The notes below the pieces were generated by a model. That model was given only the letters and a program-made list of their open reading frames with translations, was not told where the DNA came from and did no database searches. From NCBI GenBank assembly GCA_946477805.1, contig CAMKZP010000224.1:1-6438 (forward strand): DNA of 6,438 nucleotides. Reading direction: 5' to 3'. A program made the position numbers and the translations under genes. Of the stretch, positions 1 through 5,215 are shown one piece after another. Every line of letters starts with the position of its first letter. Position 1 is the first letter of the stretch. This stretch comes from an uncultured Enterobacter sp. GTDB taxonomy: Bacteria > Pseudomonadota > Gammaproteobacteria > Enterobacterales > Enterobacteriaceae.

Positions 1-1110
1 CTGCTGGTCTTCGTGCTCGGCAGCGTCATAGCCGCCCTCTCCCACTCCATCTGGGGCATTATTTTAGGCCGCGCTCTGCAGGGCTCCGGCGCGATTGCTG
101 CCGCCGTGATGGCGCTGCTGTCGGACCTCACCCGCGAGCAGAACCGCACCAAGGCGATGGCCTTTATCGGCGTCAGCTTTGGCGTAACCTTTGCGATTGC
201 GATGGTGCTCGGCCCCATCATCACGCACAAACTGGGCCTGCACGCCCTGTTCTGGATGATTGCCGTGCTGGCGACCGCCGGTATCGCCTTAACGCTGTGG
301 GTAGTGCCGGACAGCAAAAACCACGTCCTGAACCGTGAGTCCGGAATGGTAAAAGGCTGCTTCAGCAAAGTGCTTGTCGAGCCGCGCCTGCTGAAGCTGA
401 ACTTCGGCATTATGTGCCTGCATATCCTGCTGATGTCGACCTTCGTCGCCCTGCCCGGTCAGCTTGCCGCCGCCGGTTTTCCCGCCGCCGAGCACTGGAA
501 AATCTATCTGGTCACGATGCTGATTTCCTTCGTCGCCGTGCTGCCGTTTATCATCTACGCCGAAGTGAAGCGCAGAATGAAGCGCGTTTTCGTGGGCTGC
601 GTGGCGCTACTGCTGATTGCCGAAATCGTGCTCTGGGGTTCCGGCCCGCACTTCTGGGAACTGGTCATCGGCGTGCAGATTTTCTTCCTGGCATTTAACC
701 TGATGGAAGCGCTGCTGCCGTCGCTTATCAGCAAAGAATCTCCCGCGGGCTATAAGGGCACGGCGATGGGCATTTACTCCACCAGCCAGTTTCTCGGCGT
801 GGCCATTGGCGGCTCGTTCAGCGGCTGGGTGGACGGCCTGTTCGATTCGCAAACCGTGTTTCTGGCGGGGGCGCTGCTGGCAACGCTCTGGCTGCTGGTC
901 GCCAGTACAATGAAGGAACCCCGTTACGTAAGCAGCCTGCGCGTTGAAATACCGGATGGCGTGGACATTGACGATGCGCTGAAACAGCGTCTGGAAACAG
1001 CAGAGGGTGTCAGCGACGTGCTGATAGCGCCGGAGGAGCGCAGCGCCTATGTTAAAATTGACAGCAAAGTCACTAACCGCTTTGAAGTGGAGCAGGTGAT
1101 TAAAGCCTGA
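1..1110 (+). CDS. yajR: YajR, MFS transporter with C-terminal YAM domain (5'-truncated)
   Basis: This is an inner-membrane major facilitator superfamily transporter of the proton-driven drug-efflux type; its natural substrate is not known. The frame is open from base 1, with 369 residues before TGA at 1108-1110. E. coli YajR is about 455 residues, so roughly 85 N-terminal residues (the first two helices and the motif A loop) lie beyond the contig edge. The GTG at 13 is internal and not the true start. The remaining part shows repeated hydrophobic segments consistent with helices 3-12, the stretch GRALQGSGAIAAAVMALL, and the cytoplasmic loop SDLTREQNRTKAMAF. From about residue 308 a soluble tail (YVSSLRVEIP to FEVEQVIKA) matches the YAM domain, a small ferredoxin-like fold typical of YajR. 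It converges on yajQ with a terminator directly after the stop. Identification is by recalled similarity to E. coli YajR and by gene order. Confidence 0.95.
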   Translation: MLVFVLGSVIAALSHSIWGIILGRALQGSGAIAAAVMALLSDLTREQNRTKAMAFIGVSFGVTFAIAMVLGPIITHKLGLHALFWMIAVLATAGIALTLWVVPDSKNHVLNRESGMVKGCFSKVLVEPRLLKLNFGIMCLHILLMSTFVALPGQLAAAGFPAAEHWKIYLVTMLISFVAVLPFIIYAEVKRRMKRVFVGCVALLLIAEIVLWGSGPHFWELVIGVQIFFLAFNLMEALLPSLISKESPAGYKGTAMGIYSTSQFLGVAIGGSFSGWVDGLFDSQTVFLAGALLATLWLLVASTMKEPRYVSSLRVEIPDGVDIDDALKQRLETAEGVSDVLIAPEERSAYVKIDSKVTNRFEVEQVIKA

Positions 1111-1113
1111 AAA

Positions 1114-1136
1114 AAAGCCCGGTTAAACCGGGCTTT
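1114..1136. terminator. Bidirectional Rho-independent terminator between yajR and yajQ
   Basis: AAAGCCCGGT (1114-1123) pairs perfectly with ACCGGGCTTT (1127-1136) around a 3-nt loop. On + the stem ends in TTT followed by CTT. On - it runs into seven T residues (the A tract 1110-1116), so it looks stronger for yajQ than for yajR. It starts 3 nt after the yajR stop and fills most of the 32 nt between the two convergent stop codons. Confidence 0.92.
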
Positions 1137-1142
1137 CTTGCA

Positions 1143-1634
1143 TTAATCGCGGAAGTTTTTGAACTGGAACGGCTGTCCCAGGTCGCCGCCGCGGATCAGC
1201 GCCATGACGCCCTGCAGGTCGTCGCGGGATTTCCCCGTCACGCGAATCTCTTCACCCTGGATCTGCGCCTGCACCTTCAGCTTGCTGTCCTTGATGAGCT
1301 TAACGATTTTCTTCTGAACCGCGCTCTCAATACCCTGCTTCAGTTTGGCTTCAACGAACCAGGTCTTGCCGCTGTGCACAAACTCTTCCGGCACGTCCAG
1401 CGAGGTACCTTCAATGCCGCGCTTCAGCAGCTTGGCGCGCAGGATATCGAGCAGCTGGTTGACCTGGAAATCAGACTCGCTCAACACCTTGATGGTCTTG
1501 TTAGCATCGTTCAGCTCAAACGTTGCCTCAACGCCACGAAAATCAAAACGTGACTCGACTTCACGGCTTGCGTTATCCACGCCGTTACGCACTTCCTGGA
1601 TATCAACTTCGGAAACAATATCGAAAGATGGCAT
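1143..1634 (-). CDS. yajQ: YajQ, nucleotide-binding protein (UPF0234 family)
   Basis: This is a cytoplasmic protein of 163 residues, the usual family length, beginning MPSFDIVSEVD and ending QPFQFKNFRD. The family has two ferredoxin-like domains. Homologues have been reported to bind nucleotides, and the Xanthomonas member binds cyclic di-GMP, so databases often call it a c-di-GMP-binding protein. Its role in enteric bacteria is not settled, and nothing in the sequence proves the ligand. The C-terminal half contains the conserved KTWFVEAKLKQGIESA and IRVTGKSRDDLQ stretches. The frame stays open upstream to 1760, but ATG at 1634 is chosen because the homologous protein begins there and a GGGAG Shine-Dalgarno (1643-1647) sits 8 nt before it. 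An ATG six codons upstream has no such site. The gene is monocistronic: it is divergent from panE and convergent with yajR. Confidence 0.96.
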   Translation of the reverse strand: MPSFDIVSEVDIQEVRNGVDNASREVESRFDFRGVEATFELNDANKTIKVLSESDFQVNQLLDILRAKLLKRGIEGTSLDVPEEFVHSGKTWFVEAKLKQGIESAVQKKIVKLIKDSKLKVQAQIQGEEIRVTGKSRDDLQGVMALIRGGDLGQPFQFKNFRD

Positions 1635-1642
1635 CTTTTCTT

Positions 1643-1650
1643 CTCCCTTC
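1643..1650 (-). promoter_or_regulatory. Ribosome binding site of yajQ
   Basis: On - this reads GAAGGGAG, with GGGAG ending 8 nt before the ATG at 1634. It decides the start codon in a frame that is otherwise open for 42 more codons upstream. Confidence 0.65.
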
Positions 1651-1654
1651 ATTT

Positions 1655-1682
1655 TTGTTGCGTTGCATAATACCCGCAACAA
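1655..1682. repeat. Perfect inverted repeat flanking the yajQ -10
   Basis: TTGTTGCG (1655-1662) and CGCAACAA (1675-1682) are exact reverse complements, separated by 12 nt. The spacer contains the proposed yajQ -10 hexamer (1667-1672 on -). The geometry resembles a dimeric repressor operator, but no regulator is known to me for it. The structure is seen directly; the operator role is inference. Confidence 0.5.
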
Positions 1683-1694
1683 GGCATAACTCAA
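1667..1694 (-). promoter_or_regulatory. Probable sigma-70 promoter of yajQ
   Basis: On -, TTGAGT (1689-1694) is separated by 16 nt from TATTAT (1667-1672). Transcription would begin near 1660, giving a leader of about 25 nt. The -35 matches TTGACA at four of six bases and the -10 matches TATAAT at five of six. Confidence 0.5.
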
Positions 1695-1718
1695 AAGCAT
1701 AGTCGACGGCGCTATACT
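1690..1718 (+). promoter_or_regulatory. Possible sigma-70 promoter of panE-yajL
   Basis: TATACT at 1713-1718 is a good -10. At 17 nt upstream only a poor -35 is present (CTCAAA, 1690-1695), and it overlaps the proposed yajQ -35 on the other strand. Transcription would start near 1725. An inverted repeat, CACCTG (1729-1734) with CAGGTG (1744-1749), would form a hairpin at the 5' end of this transcript, just before the ribosome binding site. Confidence 0.4.
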
Positions 1719-1749
1719 TAGGCCGTAACACCTGGCGCAGTTGCAGGTG

Positions 1750-1755
1750 AGGAGG
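1750..1755 (+). promoter_or_regulatory. Ribosome binding site of panE
   Basis: AGGAGG lies 4 nt before the ATG at 1760, a strong but slightly close Shine-Dalgarno. It follows directly on the right arm of the 1729-1749 inverted repeat. Confidence 0.8.
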
Positions 1756-1759
1756 AACA

Positions 1760-2671
1760 ATGAAAATTACAGTGCTCGGATGCGGCGCTCTCGGTCAGCT
1801 TTGGCTGACCGCGCTATGCAAGCACGGACATGAGGTACAGGGCTGGCTGCGCGTGCCCCAGCCCTACTGCAGTGTAAACCTGATCGGTGAAGACGGAAGC
1901 CTCTTTAACGAATCACTTACCGCTAACGATCCTGATTTCCTCGCCCAGAGCGACCTGCTGCTGGTGACGCTCAAGGCGTGGCAGGTTTCAGATGCGGTAA
2001 AAACCCTGGCCGCACAGCTTCCCCCCGGCTCGCCCATTTTGCTGCTGCATAACGGCATGGGCACGGTTGATGAACTGAAAAGTATTCGACAGCCGCTGCT
2101 GATGGCTACCACCACCCACGCCGCGCGTCATGACGGCAATATCATCGTGCATGTTGCCAGCGGCGTGACGCATATCGGCCCGGCGCGCGAGCAGGACGGT
2201 GACTACAGCTATCTGGCGGATGTGCTGCAAAAGGTTCTGCCGGACGTGGCGTGGCACAACGCCATCGGCCCGCAGCTGTGGCGCAAGCTGGCGGTAAACT
2301 GCGTGATTAATCCGCTGACGGCGCTGTGGGATTGCCCAAACGGCGAGCTGAAAAACCACCCGCAGGAAATCGCCGCGCTGTGTGAGGAAGTCGCCTCCGT
2401 AGCTGAACGTGAGGGCTTACACACTTCAGCCGAGGATTTACGTTATTATGTTGAGCAGGTTATTGATAGTACGGCAGAAAACATTTCGTCGATGCTGCAG
2501 GACGTTCGCTCATTGCGCCACACCGAAATCGACTACATCACCGGCTATCTGCTGAAGCGCGCCCGCGCCCACGGTATTGCGGTGCCGGAAAACGCCCGTC
2601 TGTACGATCGGGTTAAACGTAAGGAGAGTGAGTATGAGCGCAACGGCACTGATCTGCCTCGCCCCTGGTAG
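1760..2671 (+). CDS. panE: PanE, 2-dehydropantoate 2-reductase (ketopantoate reductase)
   Basis: This cytoplasmic enzyme reduces 2-dehydropantoate to pantoate with NADPH, a step of pantothenate and coenzyme A synthesis. The 303-residue length equals that of the E. coli enzyme. The N-terminal Rossmann fold begins MKITVLGCGALG, with the glycine-rich nucleotide loop at residues 7-12. Residues known to matter in the E. coli enzyme are all present at the same numbers: Asn98 (HNGMG), Lys176 (catalytic, in WRKLAVNC), Asn180, Asn184, Ser244 and Glu256 (in RHTEIDYI). The C-terminal helical domain runs from about residue 170. The gene has a strong ribosome binding site and is divergent from yajQ. Its last 38 nt overlap the start of yajL, so the two are probably co-transcribed. 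Nothing is missing or altered in the active site. Confidence 0.97.
   Translation: MKITVLGCGALGQLWLTALCKHGHEVQGWLRVPQPYCSVNLIGEDGSLFNESLTANDPDFLAQSDLLLVTLKAWQVSDAVKTLAAQLPPGSPILLLHNGMGTVDELKSIRQPLLMATTTHAARHDGNIIVHVASGVTHIGPAREQDGDYSYLADVLQKVLPDVAWHNAIGPQLWRKLAVNCVINPLTALWDCPNGELKNHPQEIAALCEEVASVAEREGLHTSAEDLRYYVEQVIDSTAENISSMLQDVRSLRHTEIDYITGYLLKRARAHGIAVPENARLYDRVKRKESEYERNGTDLPRPW
2621..2626 (+). promoter_or_regulatory. Ribosome binding site of yajL inside panE
   Basis: AAGGAG lies 7 nt before the ATG at 2634 and within the panE coding sequence. It supports this start over an upstream ATG at 2577 in the same frame, which would add 19 residues unlike anything in the family. Confidence 0.8.
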
Positions 2672-3227
2672 CGAAGAAATGGAAGCCGTCACCACCATTG
2701 ATTTAATGGTGCGAGGCGGCATTAAGGTCACAACAGCCAGCGTCGCCAGCGACGGAAATCTTGCGGTCACCTGTTCGCGCGGCGTGACGATCCTTGCGGA
2801 TGCGCCGCTGGTACAGGTGGCGGACGGAGATTACGACATTATCGTCCTGCCCGGCGGCCTGAAAGGGGCGCAGTGTTTTCGCGACAGCCCTCTGCTGGTT
2901 GAAACCGTTCGTCAGTTCCATCTGTCTGGCCGTATCGTCGCGGCGATTTGCGCCGCCGCCGGTACGGTTCTGGTTCCACACGATATTTTTCCCATCGGCA
3001 ACATGACCGGTTTCCCGGGGCTGAAGGAGACCATTCCTGAAGACCACTGGGTGGATAAACGCGTCGTCTGGGACCCGCGCGTTAATCTGCTCACCAGCCA
3101 GGGGCCGGGCACCGCGATTGATTTTGGCTTAAAGATTATTGACCTGCTGGTCGGGCGTGAAAAAGCGTACGAAGTGGCATCGTCATTGGTCATGCCGGCG
3201 GGGATTTATAATTACTATGAAGAGTAG
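2634..3227 (+). CDS. yajL: YajL, DJ-1/PfpI-family protein
   Basis: This is a DJ-1 superfamily protein of 197 residues (E. coli YajL has 196). E. coli YajL has been described as an oxidative-stress chaperone; a protein and nucleotide deglycase activity has also been claimed but is disputed. The nucleophile Cys106 is present in the elbow AAICAAAG, and its acidic partner Glu15 is in APGSEEMEAV. Other conserved stretches are VLPGG (residues 71-75) and LTSQGPGTAIDFGL near residues 153-166. One oddity is that the two residues after ICAA are Ala-Gly where E. coli has Pro-Ala. The gene was formerly named thiJ, but a thiamin role is not established. The start at 2634 is chosen from the ribosome binding site and homology. 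It overlaps panE by 38 nt and is followed by a strong terminator. Confidence 0.95.
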   Translation: MSATALICLAPGSEEMEAVTTIDLMVRGGIKVTTASVASDGNLAVTCSRGVTILADAPLVQVADGDYDIIVLPGGLKGAQCFRDSPLLVETVRQFHLSGRIVAAICAAAGTVLVPHDIFPIGNMTGFPGLKETIPEDHWVDKRVVWDPRVNLLTSQGPGTAIDFGLKIIDLLVGREKAYEVASSLVMPAGIYNYYEE

Positions 3228-3236
3228 TGCATAAAA

Positions 3237-3256
3237 AAGCCGGGTGGGGCCAGCTT
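3237..3256 (-). terminator. Possible second terminator for thiI read-through
   Basis: Read on -, AAGCTGG (3250-3256) pairs with CCGGCTT (3237-3243), seven pairs including one G-U, around a 6-nt loop. Together with the two T residues ending the stem it gives a run of six T (A tract 3233-3238 on +). On + the same pairing has a C-A mismatch and no T tract, so it suits only the thiI direction, downstream of the main terminator. Confidence 0.45.
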
Positions 3257-3261
3257 AAAGC

Positions 3262-3288
3262 AAAACGGCAACCTTTGGTTGCCGTTTT
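3262..3288. terminator. Bidirectional Rho-independent terminator between yajL and thiI
   Basis: AAAACGGCAACC (3262-3273) pairs perfectly with GGTTGCCGTTTT (3277-3288) around the loop TTT. On + the stem ends in a run of five T, and on - in four T. It lies 34 nt after the yajL stop and serves both convergent transcripts. Confidence 0.93.
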
Positions 3289-3298
3289 TAATGTTTGC

Positions 3299-3346
3299 GC
3301 CCTCTCCCCGTGGAAGAGGGTCAGGGTGAGGGCATCGGGCCGCACG
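3299..3346. repeat. REP-like intergenic palindromic repeat
   Basis: CCCTCT (3300-3305) and AGAGGG (3315-3320) form an imperfect palindrome around CCCCGTGGA. It is followed by TCAGGGTGAGGGC and then GGGCCGCAC, running up to the thiI stop. Read on -, the pattern GTGCGGCC, GATGCCCTCACCC, CCCTCT, GAGAGGG resembles a short intergenic repeat I recall as common in Enterobacter and Klebsiella genomes. GCCCTC (3299-3304) can alternatively pair with GAGGGC (3328-3333). The family assignment is from memory and needs a genome-wide search. Confidence 0.5.
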
Positions 3347-4795
3347 CTACGGGCGATACACCTTCACGTTCGCAAAGCCCTGCTCGCGCAGGTACAGCGC
3401 CTGCAGGCGGCTCATCACCCCGCGCTCGCACCACAGCAGGTAGGTTTTGCTTTTGTCGAGATCGCCAAACTTCGTGCTCAGCTTGTAGAACGGCAGCGCC
3501 ATTACCTCAACGCCTTCGACATTCAGCGGTTTGGCATCCTGTTCGTCGATGGAACGGATATCCAGTATCACGTCGTTAGCGCTAAAACCGCTGACGGTCT
3601 CCACTTCTACCACGTCCTGCTCGGCCTGCTGGGCAATCTCGCGAATATCGATGTTTGACGCTTCCGCAACCACCTTCTCGAGGATCGCGAAATCGAAGTT
3701 TTCTTCTTCCGCTTCAATCTTCGCCTTCACCGCTTTCACCGTCGGGCTTTTCGAGATCACGCCGCAGTATTCCGGCATGGTGCGGGCAAAGTCTTCGGTG
3801 CCAATTTCACGCGCCAGATCGATGATGTGCTCTTTGTCGTGGGAGATCAGCGGGCGCAGGATCAGCGTGTCAGACACGTTGTCGATAAGACGCAGGTTTG
3901 TCAGCGTCTGGCTGGAGACCTGGCCCAGCGCTTCACCGGTCACCAGCGCCTGTACCCCGTAGCGCTCGGCGACTTTAGACGCCGCACGCACCATCATGCG
4001 CTTAAGAATGACGCCCATCTGGCCGTCATCCACTTTTTCGAGTATTTCGCCCACCACCGGCTCAAAGTTGATCGCCACAAAGCGCACGCGGTGCGAGCTG
4101 CCGAAGCGGTTCCACAGGTAATGCGCCACCTGACGAACGCCGATTTCATGCGCCGCGCCGCCCAGGTTGAAGAAGCAGTAGTGCACGCGACAGCCGCGAC
4201 GCATCAGCATATAGCTGGACACGCCGGAGTCGAAGCCACCGGAGATCAGCGACAGCACGTCTTCCTGTGTACCGATCGGGAAACCGCCGATACCTTCATA
4301 GCGGCCTTTCACCAGTAGCAGGCGATCGTTCTCGATCTCCAGATTGACGGTGACCTCAGGGTTGGTCAGGCGCACGCGCGCAGACTCAACGTGCTGGTTC
4401 AGACCGCCGCCAACGTAGCGCTCCACTTCGATTGAGCTGAACTCGTGCTTGCCGCGGCGCTTCGCGCGCACGCAGAAGGTTTTGCCTTCAATCCGATCGC
4501 GGTACTGCGCAAGGGCTTTTTCGAAAATATCGTGCAGTGAGGTGAACGGAACGTCCTCCACCTCCAGAATATGGTGAATACCCGGAATGCGGGTCAGCGC
4601 GTCGCGGATATCAAGACGTTTGTTCTCGTCTTTCGCGCGCACTTCTACGTGGTCCCAGTGACGGACCACAGCAAGGGTTTCGTCGTAGTGCTTTAATACG
4701 TTACGGATGTTCCCGGTGAGAATTTTAATAAAGCGCAAACGCACAGATTGGCTTTTGATGGTGATTTCAGGGAACAATTTAATGATAAACTTCAT
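3347..4795 (-). CDS. thiI: ThiI, tRNA 4-thiouridine synthase / thiamin sulfurtransferase
   Basis: ThiI adenylates U8 of tRNA and inserts sulfur to make 4-thiouridine. Its rhodanese domain also passes sulfur from IscS to ThiS for the thiamin thiazole ring. The 482-residue length equals that of E. coli ThiI. Domain order: N-terminal ferredoxin-like region (1-60), THUMP RNA-binding domain (about 61-165), PP-loop ATPase domain (about 166-390) with SGGFDSG at 185-191, then rhodanese domain (about 404-482). The key residues Asp189, Cys344 (PEYCGV) and Cys456 (LLWCERGV, the persulfide carrier) are all at their E. coli positions, so both activities should be intact. The start MKFIIKLFPE is the family start, although no good Shine-Dalgarno precedes it. 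The gene stands alone on -, between a divergent promoter region and a double terminator. Confidence 0.98.
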   Translation of the reverse strand: MKFIIKLFPEITIKSQSVRLRFIKILTGNIRNVLKHYDETLAVVRHWDHVEVRAKDENKRLDIRDALTRIPGIHHILEVEDVPFTSLHDIFEKALAQYRDRIEGKTFCVRAKRRGKHEFSSIEVERYVGGGLNQHVESARVRLTNPEVTVNLEIENDRLLLVKGRYEGIGGFPIGTQEDVLSLISGGFDSGVSSYMLMRRGCRVHYCFFNLGGAAHEIGVRQVAHYLWNRFGSSHRVRFVAINFEPVVGEILEKVDDGQMGVILKRMMVRAASKVAERYGVQALVTGEALGQVSSQTLTNLRLIDNVSDTLILRPLISHDKEHIIDLAREIGTEDFARTMPEYCGVISKSPTVKAVKAKIEAEEENFDFAILEKVVAEASNIDIREIAQQAEQDVVEVETVSGFSANDVILDIRSIDEQDAKPLNVEGVEVMALPFYKLSTKFGDLDKSKTYLLWCERGVMSRLQALYLREQGFANVKVYRP

Positions 4796-4814
4796 GGCGG
4801 CAATGTTTCTTAGG

Positions 4815-4831
4815 CAAGCCTGTTCGGCTTG
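4815..4831 (-). other. Hairpin 2 in the thiI leader
   Basis: CAAGCC (4815-4820) and GGCTTG (4826-4831) form a perfect 6-bp stem with a 5-nt loop. It ends 19 nt before the thiI ATG on -. No T tract follows, so it is not a terminator. Confidence 0.45.
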
Positions 4832-4848
4832 TAGTGGAAAATGATACA

Positions 4849-4869
4849 GCAGCCCACACCCGTGGCTGC
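4849..4869 (-). other. Hairpin 1 in the thiI leader
   Basis: GCAGCC plus AC (4849-4857, with C4855 bulged) pairs with GTGGCTGC (4862-4869): eight pairs around a 4-nt loop. If transcription starts near 4876 as proposed, this sits at the extreme 5' end of the thiI mRNA. It could protect the message or affect translation; the role is inference. Confidence 0.45.
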
Positions 4870-4882
4870 ATCCAGGCGCGCA

Positions 4883-4891
4883 AGTATACCA
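4883..4891 (-). promoter_or_regulatory. Probable thiI promoter (extended -10)
   Basis: On - this reads TGGTATACT, an extended -10 with TATACT at 4883-4888 and TG at 4890-4891. No good -35 is seen 16-18 nt upstream, which is usual for extended -10 promoters. Transcription from near 4876 gives a leader of about 80 nt. GGCGCG (4875-4880) and CGCGCC (4896-4901) form an inverted repeat around it. Confidence 0.55.
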
Positions 4892-4914
4892 CCATCGCGC
4901 CGCTCGCGTTATTT

Positions 4915-4920
4915 GATAAT
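4915..4920 (+). promoter_or_regulatory. Possible -10 of the xseB-ispA-dxs operon
   Basis: GATAAT differs from TATAAT by one base and lies 52 nt before the xseB ATG. No convincing -35 is visible at the right distance. A second A/T-rich stretch, AATATAAG near 4953-4960, is too close to the start to prefer. Treat as tentative. Confidence 0.3.
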
Positions 4921-4972
4921 TGCCCCGAGTTCGCTACCATGTTGGGGCGAAGAATATAAGAGTCAATTCACT

Positions 4973-5215
4973 ATGCCGAAGAAGAACGACGTACCGGCCA
5001 GTTTCGAAACTGCGCTGAGTGAACTGGAGAACATCGTTACCCGTCTTGAAAGCGGCGATCTCCCGCTGGAAGAGGCGCTCAACGAATTCGAACGTGGCGT
5101 GCAGCTGGCGCGCCAGGGTCAGATCAAACTGCAGCAGGCAGAGCAGCGCGTGCAAATTCTGCTTTCCGACAGCGAAGACGCCAAAACCACGCCTTTCACA
5201 CCGGACGCCGAGTAA
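4973..5215 (+). CDS. xseB: XseB, exodeoxyribonuclease VII small subunit
   Basis: This is the small subunit of exonuclease VII, which with the large subunit XseA (encoded elsewhere) degrades single-stranded DNA from both ends into oligonucleotides. The protein has 80 residues, the same as in E. coli. It is largely helical, with the family signature FETALSELENIVTRLESGDLPLEEALNEFERG over residues 11-42, followed by a helix rich in Gln and Arg and a short polar tail. The frame is open back to an ATG at 4841, but the start at 4973 (MPKKND) matches the family. The extra 44 residues would overlap the thiI promoter and look random. The upstream Shine-Dalgarno is weak (AAGAG near 4958-4962). The TAA stop is immediately followed by the ispA ATG, so translation is probably coupled. 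Confidence 0.96.
   Translation: MPKKNDVPASFETALSELENIVTRLESGDLPLEEALNEFERGVQLARQGQIKLQQAEQRVQILLSDSEDAKTTPFTPDAE

Noticed and set aside
1635..1760. Extending yajQ upstream to 1760 (42 extra residues)
   Set aside because: The extra residues cross the divergent promoter region and reach the panE start. The family protein begins at 1634, with a ribosome binding site.
2577..2633. Extending yajL upstream to the ATG at 2577
   Set aside because: The 19 added residues lie within panE coding sequence in another frame, and no ribosome binding site supports them. AAGGAG at 2621 fits the ATG at 2634.
3227..4318. Long open frames on + opposite thiI (for example 3227-3658 and 3827-4318)
   Set aside because: They are antisense to a clearly intact thiI and arise from GC-rich codon use. 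They have no recognisable domains or ribosome binding sites.
4796..4882. TPP riboswitch ahead of thiI
   Set aside because: The two hairpins do not contain the conserved CUGAGA and related thi-box bases, and the arrangement is too short.
4921..4950. Inverted repeat TTGCCCC / GGGGCGA before xseB
   Set aside because: It has a 17-nt loop and one wobble pair, and it probably straddles the transcription start, so a stable RNA hairpin is unlikely. It is kept only as a note.
4841..4972. Extending xseB upstream to the ATG at 4841
   Set aside because: It would translate the thiI promoter and leader region and add 44 residues absent from the 80-residue family.
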